Of a stretch of 64,000 bases of DNA, positions 56,108-64,000 are shown piece after piece (position 1 is the first letter of the stretch; every line of letters begins with the position of its first letter). The notes under the pieces are model-generated. The model searched no databases. It had not been told where the DNA came from and saw only the letters and a list, made by a program, of their open reading frames with translations. Source of the stretch: Phytophthora sp. 'mugwort' (taxonomy: Eukaryota; Oomycota; Peronosporomycetes; Peronosporales; Peronosporaceae); assembly GCA_033558025.1 (NCBI GenBank), contig JAUCEF010000009.1, positions 434,001 through 498,000 on the forward strand, in the 5' to 3' direction. A program made the translations under genes and the position numbers.

Positions 56108-59100
56108 CTATTCCTCCTCTTCGTCCTCTTGGTCTGTGTCTTCAGCCTCGACAACTGTAATCTTGACCTCGTTCTCCAGGTCACCGCCGGCGTAGCCATC
56201 GCAGATTACGTAAAGCTGGAACGTGTGGGCTCCAAGCTCGTCCGGAGCAGCGAACTGCAGCGCCACATCGGCCCGAGCGCTAGCAAAAGGCACACGCTTA
56301 ATGCTCAGCAGCGTGTTGTTCTTGGCGTCGCCCAGCACCACCCACCAGTTCTCGGCTTTTTTCACGGGGTAGTGGCACGCGTTCACGAGTCCCAATTCCT
56401 TCGACTCGTCCTGTTCTTCGTCCTCCTCCTCAGCACCTTCACGTTCCAGCTGCACCTTGACACTCACAGCCGAGCCCTGCGGCACGTTCTTGCCGTCCTG
56501 CTGAACCTTCGTCTGCACTGTCACGTCCGGGAACATATTGCAGAACTTGGCGACGGCCGACATCTGCCGTGTGTTCAGAGGCAACAACTTGCCGCGGGCG
56601 TCCTCCTCCATGCTCAAAATGTCCACAGGGGTCTCAACCTCCTCTTCCAGATCCATCTCGCCCAATTTCTCAAGCATTTCCTTCGTGAAGAACGGGATCT
56701 GCAGCAGCGGCGAGTCACTGCTCCACTGAGCCTGCACCACCATCTGCGCAAGATCCATCGCCGCCAGAGCAGGCTTGAGCCAACCGTTGGAACTGATGAC
56801 GTCCACCATGGCGTGCACAAGACGCACAGCGTGGCGCAGAATCAAGTCGAGATCCTGACGCAGCGCGGGGCTCAGACGGTCGTGCAGCTTGCTGAAGTGA
56901 ACCTGGAGCAGCACGTTCGTCTTGACATGTGCCTGTCCGTAGTCTCCTCCAGCAGCCACAGGGAACTTAAGGTGCTTAGCAAGACCCTCCAGCTTCTTGT
57001 CCTCACCATATCGGCTCGGCAGGTCGCTGAACTCTGTCGAGGACGACAGAATCGTCAGAAGTGCGCGCACCTTCGAGTCTGCCTTCAGGCTGCATGCGAA
57101 CAGCTCGATCGTCGTATACTTGATGTAATAATAGGCCGCGATCATGCCCAGGTTCAGCGGCACAAGACGCTCCTCGCCTTCGTTCTCTCCCTCCTCTTCC
57201 TCCTCCACAACCTGAATACAACGCGACTCCTCTAATGCATTCACAGTTGTCTCCACAAGCTCGGACAAGTGGTCGGACAAATGCACATTCGTGGCGCCCT
57301 GCAGGTTGTAGTAGTTGGGGTTCTTCATCAAGCGTCGGTACATGAAGGTCCACGTGAGATAGTCCACTGCATCTTGCTTGCTCTCGATGGTCTTCGTCAC
57401 GATCTCAGCGTTAATATGATCGCTCAGGAAGTGCTCAAGTTGCGATTCCACTGGCAGCGGCTCGTACAGAAACTTTGCGTAAAACTTCTTCTTGGACGCG
57501 TGACACAACAAGACGCATTTGACCGCGCGAGACGCAAGGTGGCTGGCGAACTTTGTCATCTGGAACACGTCAGCGAGCTGGTAGTCCACGTATCGGTGCT
57601 CTCGACCGTCATAGAACTGCGTGCCCATAATCACCACCATGAACGCGTTAATCTGAGCACTTCGCAGCTCCCACGCCATAGACTGAGGGACGATCAACAC
57701 GTGAAGATAACCCGTCGCAAACCGGTGCAGCACGTAGTCGCGATTTCGCGAGGACATTGTATCTGTGCAGTAGCCCACGCCGTTCTCCATTGTGTGCAGC
57801 AATGCCGCATCTTCTAGCGGCAAATCCACCTTGTTCTTGGCAGAGTGAGAGACGAACTTCTGCGGGTCATTCTCAGCCAAAGCAAAGGTGATCAAGTCAA
57901 TCGCGCTGAGTTGTGCCTGTTTGGCAGAGGGCACAAACACTACAACAGGCTTCTTCTCCGCTTGGTTCGCCACTGTATTGTACAAAGGTTTGGCCATCGC
58001 CAGCATGCGAGACGAAAAGTCGTTGATCTCAAAGCCCTGCACACGAATCTCCAGTGGCTGCGGACGGACATTCGGATGGAAGTTGAAAATACCTTCCGGC
58101 GCACTAGCACCGAGCCACTCACCGACATCGCGAGCATTTGCTATGGAGTTGCTGATAGTCAAGATACGCATTCTTCCGCCAGACTCCCCAGCAGCCTTCT
58201 TCTTCTTGTCCATGTCAGCAGCAATGAACCGCATCCGCGACATCACAACCTCAATCGTGGGGCCGTACTCACCACCGCCGACGAAATGAGCTTCATCTAA
58301 CAGCAGTAAGCTGACGTTCTGGATGCGCTTTCGCTGCTTCCAGCGTCGTGAAAGAACGTCCCACTGCGTCGGTGTCGCAATTAAAAGGTTCGCGCTCGCA
58401 AGCAATCGCAAATCTGCGGTCGAGTCACCAGTGAGCTCCACAACATTTTGCCGCCAGAAGCTCTCTTCGCCAAACTTGGCGTTCCAGTCATCGTACTTCT
58501 CGTGGCAACTCGACTCCTTAGGAGTCAAATACACGATCAAGTGCTCGCCAAATTCGTCACTCTTGGAATCAGGCTGGCCCAGCGAAAGCAACGCCTTCAT
58601 GATAGCAAGCTCCGCAAGCACACCCTTGCCACTTCCAGGAGGTGACCCAATGAATAGGTTGCTCTCTGACTCCAGCAAGCGCGGCAAGACCTGTGTTTGG
58701 ATAGGGTTAAAGCGTTTGAACCGCCACGGGTTTGGTACTTGTCGAGCATTCGACAGCGATTTGAGTACAGACTCTGCAGTCTTCTTTTTGCCACCGACAA
58801 GCTTCAGGAGAGTGTTGCTGACGAAAAGTGGCTGAAGATCCAGCAGTTCAGTCGGGGGCACATTCTTCTGGGGCAGGATGAGCTTGTGGAACGACACTGG
58901 CAGCGAGCTTTCGCAATGAATCCACTTGTCCGAAATGACCTTGATGTAGTACAGCGGTGCCAACGGCTCGAACAATGGCATCGTGAAGCTCAGATACGTT
59001 TCTTGTGAAGCGAAGCGGCGCTTGATCAGCAGCCATTCGTGGTGAAGAATCGTCTCGCCGTCCACATCTTCTACAAAAACCCAAAAGCCCTCAGCATTTC

Positions 59101-62100
59101 CATGGACTTCCCGCGTGAACTCGAAATCAGGTGTCACGACAAGGTCCACCTTCAGCATAGAGCGAGTAATCGGCTGCACATGAGCCGAGAGCTCAAGCTT
59201 CGGGAACTGATGAATCATCTTGTAGAGCTGCTTGCCATACTGCGGGTTGTTAATGAGCTGTCCCAGGTCAGCGGGTTCCAGGTCGTTGTACTTTTCCCAC
59301 GAGATGTCTTTCTTCTCAATCCGCTTCAGAATTGTCTCCGAAATTCCTGGAGCAAACTGACGAAGAGGAGAATGTGAGAGCCACATGCGCTTGTCCACCA
59401 TCTTGCAGAAGCTGAGCATTCGCTCAGCCAGCGAGGCCCAGCCTCGGGTCAAACAAATCTCGAACAGCGCCCGAAAAATACGGGCTGCCGACTGATGAAT
59501 GTGCGCCATGTCTGCCAAAAGTGCAAAACCATCCAGCCTCAGTCGCGAGATGTAAGCCTGCAGCAAAACATTCACCTTGGCTGAACCACTTCCAGCAGCA
59601 ATACTGCCGGGAGCAGTGGACACCAACGACTCCTTCACAGGCACGGGCACTCGTTCCAATAGCTTCACAAGCTCCAACTTTTCTTCTGACCGGACAATCA
59701 CATATTTGAACTCGTTTGAAAGTGAGAAGAGTCGCAAAATTTCGATGTCAGACATGTGAGGCTTCAGGTACTCGTTGTACGTACTGATCGAGTCGTGTGC
59801 AATGTAGTAATGACTAGCCACACGACCGAGTGCAGTGACCTGAAACAATCCCGAGCGTCGCTCGTACTTGATTAGGTTGTGCTTCGCCAGCAATGTCGCA
59901 GCCGAGTGCACTAAGTCTGTGCGGTACTGCAGCAGCGTCGGGTCAGCCTTGCGGTCAGCAATGGAGATGCCGTAAAGTGTCGGGTTACGCAGCATACGGA
60001 TGAATAAATACGTATAGCCCAGCCACGTCGCCGCTTGTGCCACATTCTGCACACTACCGACCACAATTTCAGCGTTCAGGTTGTCCGCCAGCTTACCCAT
60101 CATTTGAGATTCAACCGGGAGCTGCTGGTTCATCAACGACAAGTAATAGGTCAACTGGGAGTGCTGCGTAATAATGATGCCCTCACCCTGGGTGTCGAAC
60201 TGCACACGACCAGCACGACCCAGCATCTGCAAGATGTCTAACGGGCTCAGCTCACACCAGTCACCCTTTTCTGCGTTGTAGATCTGCGTACCCTTAATAA
60301 TTACTGTGTGCGCCGGCAGATTGACACCCCACGCCAACGTTGACGTACTGATGAGCACCTTCAAGTGACCATCAGCAAACGCGTTTTCCACTAGTGTACG
60401 GTCTTGTCGCTTCATACCAGCGTGGTGGATCCCGAACCCGTACGGAAGAAGGTCCTTCAGATCATCATTACGCTCAATTTTTTCAGCTTCCTGCAGAAGG
60501 ACTTCGCTTGAAGCCGAGTTCGGCTTAATTAGACGGGCAAGTGTGTCGTTCTCCACGAACATGTCCCGCAGCGCCTGAGCTGTCGACGCAGTCTCCTTTC
60601 GAGAATGCACGAAAATAAGCACCTGATTGTCCAGCTCTGCCTGCTCCATCACCTTTTCGTAACAAATTTCATTCATCAACGCGAAGCGCTTGACTGCCTT
60701 CTTCTCCATAATGCCAATGTACTGTTGCTGCAATGGCACAGGGCGGTAACTGGAATCGAAGAAAAACAATCCTTGAGCGGGGTCTACGCGAAGGAACGCT
60801 GCGACGTCCTCGTAATTTGGCAGGGTGGCCGAAAGACCAACCAGACGAACCATCTGCTGCGTGGCTTCCACATTTCGGATCGTACGCGCAACTAGAGCTT
60901 CTAGCACCGGACCGCGCGTGTCGTGAAGCAAGTGAATTTCATCAATAATCACCAAGCGCACGAGCTGGGTGTACGTACGGTCGTCCCCAGACTTTCGCGT
61001 AATGATATCCCACTTTTCAGGAGTCGTAACGATGATCTGTGTGTTGTACAGCTGCTCTCGGGACAAGTTCTGGTCACCCGACAGCTCCCGCACTTGGATA
61101 CCATACGCGGTTGACAGTCTGGCTGAGAGGTTAAGCACCACTTCTTGCACCAAGGCTTTCATAGGAGCCACGTATACAATCTTGAACGAGTTGAGATCGG
61201 TTTCGCCAGTTTCTGGATCACGCGCCTTCATGACCTCGTGAAGAATCGTCAGCATAGCGACGTTCGTCTTACCAGCACCTGTAGGAGCACACAAAAGCAA
61301 GTTCTCGCTCGTTTTAAAAGCTGCGGGGAACATCTTAGACTGCACGCGATTCAATGACTCCATGCCTTTGAACGCGCCTTGAGCCCACTTTGGGAGCGTC
61401 GAGACCTTGATGCGCGCCTTCTCTTCGGCCATCGCCATCTTCGTACGCACCGCAGGAACGTGAACTTCTTCGTATCCCTTCTTCTGTGCACGCCACGTGC
61501 CTTCCGGAAGGCGGCACTCACGGTTGCTCATCAGGTGCCCGCCCTCTTGGAAGGCGAGTGACTCAACATCCACGTAGTGCTGCGGCTTCTTCTTGGGCGC
61601 ACTTTCTCCCTCTTTCTTCACAGCATCCGTGCTCACGTCCTCCATGCCAACATCGTCATCTGAATCATCGGCATGAGCCTGTGCATGTTGTCCGCCAGAT
61701 TTTTGCTGCAACTTGCGCAGCTTGTTAGCCTCGGCACGAGACGTAGTCTCCATGGCACCAATACGATCCTGCATCCACGAGTCGGCTGACGCAGTTGTAC
61801 GTAGCTGGTCCAGGATAGCCTTTCCTTCGCCGTCATTCAGCGCCTCATCGGCGACCATCTCTTCTTCGATATTGCGTCGCTCCTCGTCGTTCTGAGCCTG
61901 TTTCAGCCTCGTGCAGTAAAGCACCTTGGCTCTGTTCTCCAGCAACAACTTAATAAAGTCGAACTTATCGTAGTCCAGGAGCAACACGAGCCTGTTTTCG
62001 CAGGCACTGAGGTCACTGCCCGCGTCCTTCAGGATACTCAGCACATCCTCTGCGAGCTTGGCACTAATCTCAGCGTCCTTGTAAAACTTGGACAATTCAC

Positions 62101-63001
62101 GCTGGAGCCAAAACGCATCAATAACATGCACGTCCAGTCTGTACTTTGCGTCTCCATCGTCTTCATCGTCGTATCCGTCCTTCATCTTCATGGCTTCACG
62201 TCCAACAACAGCGGTTTCTTCTTCTTCCTCCTCCTCCTCCTCTTCGTCTTCCTCCCTCACTTCGTCCAGATCGGACTCTTCCTCCTCATCTTCTTCATCA
62301 AAGACAACAGCCACTCCCATCTCCTTGTCCACTTCCTCATCACTTTCTACGGCCGCAGCGTCTGCGCCTCCTTCTTCTCCATCCTTCTTGTCCCCGTTCT
62401 CCGGGAAAAAGTCCGTGACCCGCTTACCAGCAGCCACTAGCTGGCTGAACGTGTGCGTTGGGATGCTCTTCAGCAGCTTCTGCACCTCTTTGTGCTTTTC
62501 GTCGTCTCTGTAATTATCATTCTTTAAAATGGCCAGCACTTCTTCCGCCGCGCCAGCCAGGATCTCGCCTGGTTGGGCTCCCAATTGCTGGGCCACAACA
62601 CCCAAGACATGCTCGTACGCCTCCTGGCTCGCGGGGTTCTTGGGCCTGTAGGCGGCCGACTCGAAGGCCGAACTTTCTTTTAGAATATTGCTCCTAGCGG
62701 TGGCCAGGCCACCGGTAGCCGTGAAGAGTACGCCGTCTCCTCGCGAGTCGTCCGCGTCCCCGCGCCGTTTCTTCGTCTTCTTCTTAGAGTCACCGTCCTT
62801 GTCTCCGTGACGCTTGCGGCTGCTCTGTGGCGTAGCTTTCTGCGCACGGTCGCCCATGCGGTAAGTGAGCTTACCGGCGAGGGACTCCACCTCGCCCGTG
62901 GGCTCGTCGGGACGTCTACGCGACTCGCTGTCTGCCTGTAGCACCAGATTGGAGTTCTGCTGATACGCATACTGCCGCGAGCGCGCCACCTCCTCAGCCA
63001 T
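56108..63001 (-). CDS. BRR2: U5 snRNP DEIH-box helicase Brr2 / SNRNP200
   Basis: Single exon. The ATG at 63001 (MAEEVARSRQYAYQQNSNLV, the usual Brr2 start) gives 2297 residues; the frame stays open 46 codons further up. An acidic run (EEDEEEEEEEEEE) lies near residue 240. First helicase cassette: APTGAGKTNVAM (about 570), DEIH (about 687), SATLPNYEDV, GRAGR (about 927), then winged helix and Sec63 unit. Second cassette: GSPPGSGKG (about 1453) with Gly in place of the Walker A Thr/Ser, and DEAH (about 1567), then a second Sec63 unit to the acidic C-terminus. In known Brr2 only the first cassette unwinds U4/U6 during spliceosome activation; the second is a regulatory, Prp8/Jab1-facing module. 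Intact throughout. Confidence 0.97.
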   Translation of the reverse strand: MAEEVARSRQYAYQQNSNLVLQADSESRRRPDEPTGEVESLAGKLTYRMGDRAQKATPQSSRKRHGDKDGDSKKKTKKRRGDADDSRGDGVLFTATGGLATARSNILKESSAFESAAYRPKNPASQEAYEHVLGVVAQQLGAQPGEILAGAAEEVLAILKNDNYRDDEKHKEVQKLLKSIPTHTFSQLVAAGKRVTDFFPENGDKKDGEEGGADAAAVESDEEVDKEMGVAVVFDEEDEEEESDLDEVREEDEEEEEEEEEETAVVGREAMKMKDGYDDEDDGDAKYRLDVHVIDAFWLQRELSKFYKDAEISAKLAEDVLSILKDAGSDLSACENRLVLLLDYDKFDFIKLLLENRAKVLYCTRLKQAQNDEERRNIEEEMVADEALNDGEGKAILDQLRTTASADSWMQDRIGAMETTSRAEANKLRKLQQKSGGQHAQAHADDSDDDVGMEDVSTDAVKKEGESAPKKKPQHYVDVESLAFQEGGHLMSNRECRLPEGTWRAQKKGYEEVHVPAVRTKMAMAEEKARIKVSTLPKWAQGAFKGMESLNRVQSKMFPAAFKTSENLLLCAPTGAGKTNVAMLTILHEVMKARDPETGETDLNSFKIVYVAPMKALVQEVVLNLSARLSTAYGIQVRELSGDQNLSREQLYNTQIIVTTPEKWDIITRKSGDDRTYTQLVRLVIIDEIHLLHDTRGPVLEALVARTIRNVEATQQMVRLVGLSATLPNYEDVAAFLRVDPAQGLFFFDSSYRPVPLQQQYIGIMEKKAVKRFALMNEICYEKVMEQAELDNQVLIFVHSRKETASTAQALRDMFVENDTLARLIKPNSASSEVLLQEAEKIERNDDLKDLLPYGFGIHHAGMKRQDRTLVENAFADGHLKVLISTSTLAWGVNLPAHTVIIKGTQIYNAEKGDWCELSPLDILQMLGRAGRVQFDTQGEGIIITQHSQLTYYLSLMNQQLPVESQMMGKLADNLNAEIVVGSVQNVAQAATWLGYTYLFIRMLRNPTLYGISIADRKADPTLLQYRTDLVHSAATLLAKHNLIKYERRSGLFQVTALGRVASHYYIAHDSISTYNEYLKPHMSDIEILRLFSLSNEFKYVIVRSEEKLELVKLLERVPVPVKESLVSTAPGSIAAGSGSAKVNVLLQAYISRLRLDGFALLADMAHIHQSAARIFRALFEICLTRGWASLAERMLSFCKMVDKRMWLSHSPLRQFAPGISETILKRIEKKDISWEKYNDLEPADLGQLINNPQYGKQLYKMIHQFPKLELSAHVQPITRSMLKVDLVVTPDFEFTREVHGNAEGFWVFVEDVDGETILHHEWLLIKRRFASQETYLSFTMPLFEPLAPLYYIKVISDKWIHCESSLPVSFHKLILPQKNVPPTELLDLQPLFVSNTLLKLVGGKKKTAESVLKSLSNARQVPNPWRFKRFNPIQTQVLPRLLESESNLFIGSPPGSGKGVLAELAIMKALLSLGQPDSKSDEFGEHLIVYLTPKESSCHEKYDDWNAKFGEESFWRQNVVELTGDSTADLRLLASANLLIATPTQWDVLSRRWKQRKRIQNVSLLLLDEAHFVGGGEYGPTIEVVMSRMRFIAADMDKKKKAAGESGGRMRILTISNSIANARDVGEWLGASAPEGIFNFHPNVRPQPLEIRVQGFEINDFSSRMLAMAKPLYNTVANQAEKKPVVVFVPSAKQAQLSAIDLITFALAENDPQKFVSHSAKNKVDLPLEDAALLHTMENGVGYCTDTMSSRNRDYVLHRFATGYLHVLIVPQSMAWELRSAQINAFMVVIMGTQFYDGREHRYVDYQLADVFQMTKFASHLASRAVKCVLLCHASKKKFYAKFLYEPLPVESQLEHFLSDHINAEIVTKTIESKQDAVDYLTWTFMYRRLMKNPNYYNLQGATNVHLSDHLSELVETTVNALEESRCIQVVEEEEEGENEGEERLVPLNLGMIAAYYYIKYTTIELFACSLKADSKVRALLTILSSSTEFSDLPSRYGEDKKLEGLAKHLKFPVAAGGDYGQAHVKTNVLLQVHFSKLHDRLSPALRQDLDLILRHAVRLVHAMVDVISSNGWLKPALAAMDLAQMVVQAQWSSDSPLLQIPFFTKEMLEKLGEMDLEEEVETPVDILSMEEDARGKLLPLNTRQMSAVAKFCNMFPDVTVQTKVQQDGKNVPQGSAVSVKVQLEREGAEEEDEEQDESKELGLVNACHYPVKKAENWWVVLGDAKNNTLLSIKRVPFASARADVALQFAAPDELGAHTFQLYVICDGYAGGDLENEVKITVVEAEDTDQEDEEEE

Positions 63002-63139
63002 GGCGAGTGAGAATGCGGAATGCGGACAAGAGTGATGGTCTCCGCGCGCGATGCCCCTCGATCTCGCAGCTTCGGCTCGTCGCCGGCTCCAAACGTTTTG
63101 CTGGAAAACAGGGGATGTCGCTGTCAATACTGAGATCAA
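63002..63139 (-). promoter_or_regulatory. Probable BRR2 5' untranslated region/promoter
   Basis: GC-rich, ending in ccgcattctcactcgcc just before the ATG; the tcactcg matches the loose oomycete initiator pattern. The 46 in-frame codons here (from an upstream ATG at 63139) do not resemble Brr2 and are treated as non-coding. Confidence 0.35.
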
Positions 63140-63660
63140 GTAACATGACTATTATTTGGGTGGCCACTGTAAGAACAGAGCGCTGCTACCGGTATATACC
63201 GTACTGAAGAAAGATATACCGATGCAGTACATGTACAGTAGGTTGAAGAAAAATAACACCTGCACGTTGTATTATAGCCGCACCTGAAAATTGGCAGTCG
63301 ACACTTGAGCTAACTAAGGCATCCTAAGGCCATTGTTCAGGTTGCGAACGCGTTCTCATCGGCGCAAAAACATCATGGTTAGGGTAAGATACCGATGTGC
63401 CTGCAGCCATCCACTGTATGCGAGAACCGTGTGCCCAAACAAGTCCAGGTAGCACCCTGTTCTTGGCCACCAATTCGCTCTCTCACACAAGCCGCTTTTC
63501 TAAGATGCAGTCACCCGACGACGCCTCAGCGGTGGCAATCCGACCGTTCACAATGCCACTGTCGTTAGCATGGTCCAACCTGCCGATCGCCCTGATGCCC
63601 CCTCCTGATTTAACTCCAGCACCGCTGCCAACGCCAGCGCTACGACGGCAGCAGTCCTGC
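63140..63660. other. Spacer right of BRR2
   Basis: No recognised gene. A 109-codon plus frame (63397-63726) overlaps the start of the SANT-like fragment in another frame and is probably a by-product. Confidence 0.35.
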
Positions 63661-64000
63661 GCCTACCCAGTGCAAGCCAGCGCGAAGCCCAGCAGCAGTC
63701 AAAGACGCTGCGCCTTCGTCGAGTAGGAAGGGGAAGGCGCCAGCCAGGCGTACGAAGTGGGCAAACACTATGGTGGGCGCGCTGTTGCGGTTGCGCTTTG
63801 CGGATGGCTACGTCAAGAGACGGCTTGAGGCAGCCGACACGAAGACGAAAAAGGACCTCGCGTGACAGTTCGCGAGCGTGCTGTCGCAGTCTCTTGGCGT
63901 CGTTCTGACTCATGATCAGGTATATTGAGGGGCTTACTTATAGCTTATTACGCAATGCTAATTATGATTGTTGCTTGCTGTCTATGTGTTGCAGGTTTCG
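63640..64000 (+). pseudogene. SANT/Myb-like DNA-binding protein fragment running off the window
   Basis: The plus strand reads a Ser/Pro/Ala stretch, a basic region (SSSRKGKAPARR), then TKWANTMVGALLRLRFADGY and VKRRLEAADTKTKKDLA. A TGA sits at 63862 where Trp would fit, followed by QFASVLSQSLGVVLTHDQ. A donor (gtatat at 63920) and an acceptor (tgttgcag ending at 63994) suggest an intron with the gene continuing past 64000. The W..TM..LL.LR pattern fits the SANT-like domains that accompany DDE transposases. Either a pseudogene with one nonsense change or a misjudged exon boundary. Confidence 0.45.

Noticed and set aside
56048..57235. 395-codon plus-strand frame opposite BRR2
   Set aside because: Entirely antisense to conserved Brr2 codons; a by-product of GC-rich coding sequence.
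62088..62513. 141-codon Ser-rich plus-strand frame
   Set aside because: Mirror of the Glu/Asp-rich run near the Brr2 N-terminus.

Overview
The window looks like nuclear DNA of an oomycete, most likely Phytophthora. Evidence: short (about 60-120 bp) GT-AG introns, compact housekeeping genes in the right half, and a left half packed with decayed retroelements and DNA transposons of types common in Phytophthora. The species assignment is inference; no rRNA or barcode locus is present.

Layout. 1-24.2 kb is transposon territory: a 24-bp minisatellite (1.0-1.24 kb), a Copia gag scrap (5.28-5.76), a pogo-like element with recognisable terminal inverted repeats (5889-7785), a decayed Copia element (8.45-12.5), and a two-gene DDE/SANT-type transposon whose SANT-like gene (13.1-13.44 and 21.16-21.93) is split by a 7.7-kb Gypsy chromovirus (13444-21156). 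That Gypsy element carries an internal inversion of about 3.7 kb. The matching transposase relic lies convergently at 21.98-22.78. 24.5-29.2 kb holds a large intact gene (pseudokinase, helical repeat and TPR domains). 29.3-46 kb is again mostly mobile DNA: an unrecognised relic with a 70-bp palindrome, a complete Gypsy element with direct LTRs and a TCACC target duplication (31666-36876), a hAT-like relic (37.0-38.1), a second DDE/SANT pair (42.5-45.5), and between them two tandem, intact MIF-family genes (40.56-41.77).

46.2-63.1 kb is a compact housekeeping block: a CRAL-TRIO (Sec14-like) membrane-associated protein (-), TTLL12 (-), an SSX2IP/ADIP/Msd1-like coiled-coil protein (+, divergent from TTLL12 with a 247-bp shared upstream region), an acidic disordered protein of unknown role (+), and the spliceosomal helicase Brr2/SNRNP200 (-, convergent, 60 bp from its neighbour). 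The right edge carries the start of another SANT-like fragment.

Functionally, TTLL12 and the ADIP/Msd1 homologue are both tubulin/centrosome factors and may be co-regulated. Brr2 acts in pre-mRNA splicing. The MIF pair are small tautomerase-fold proteins. All transposon coding regions seen contain stops or frameshifts and look inactive. No tRNA, rRNA or CRISPR was recognised by eye.
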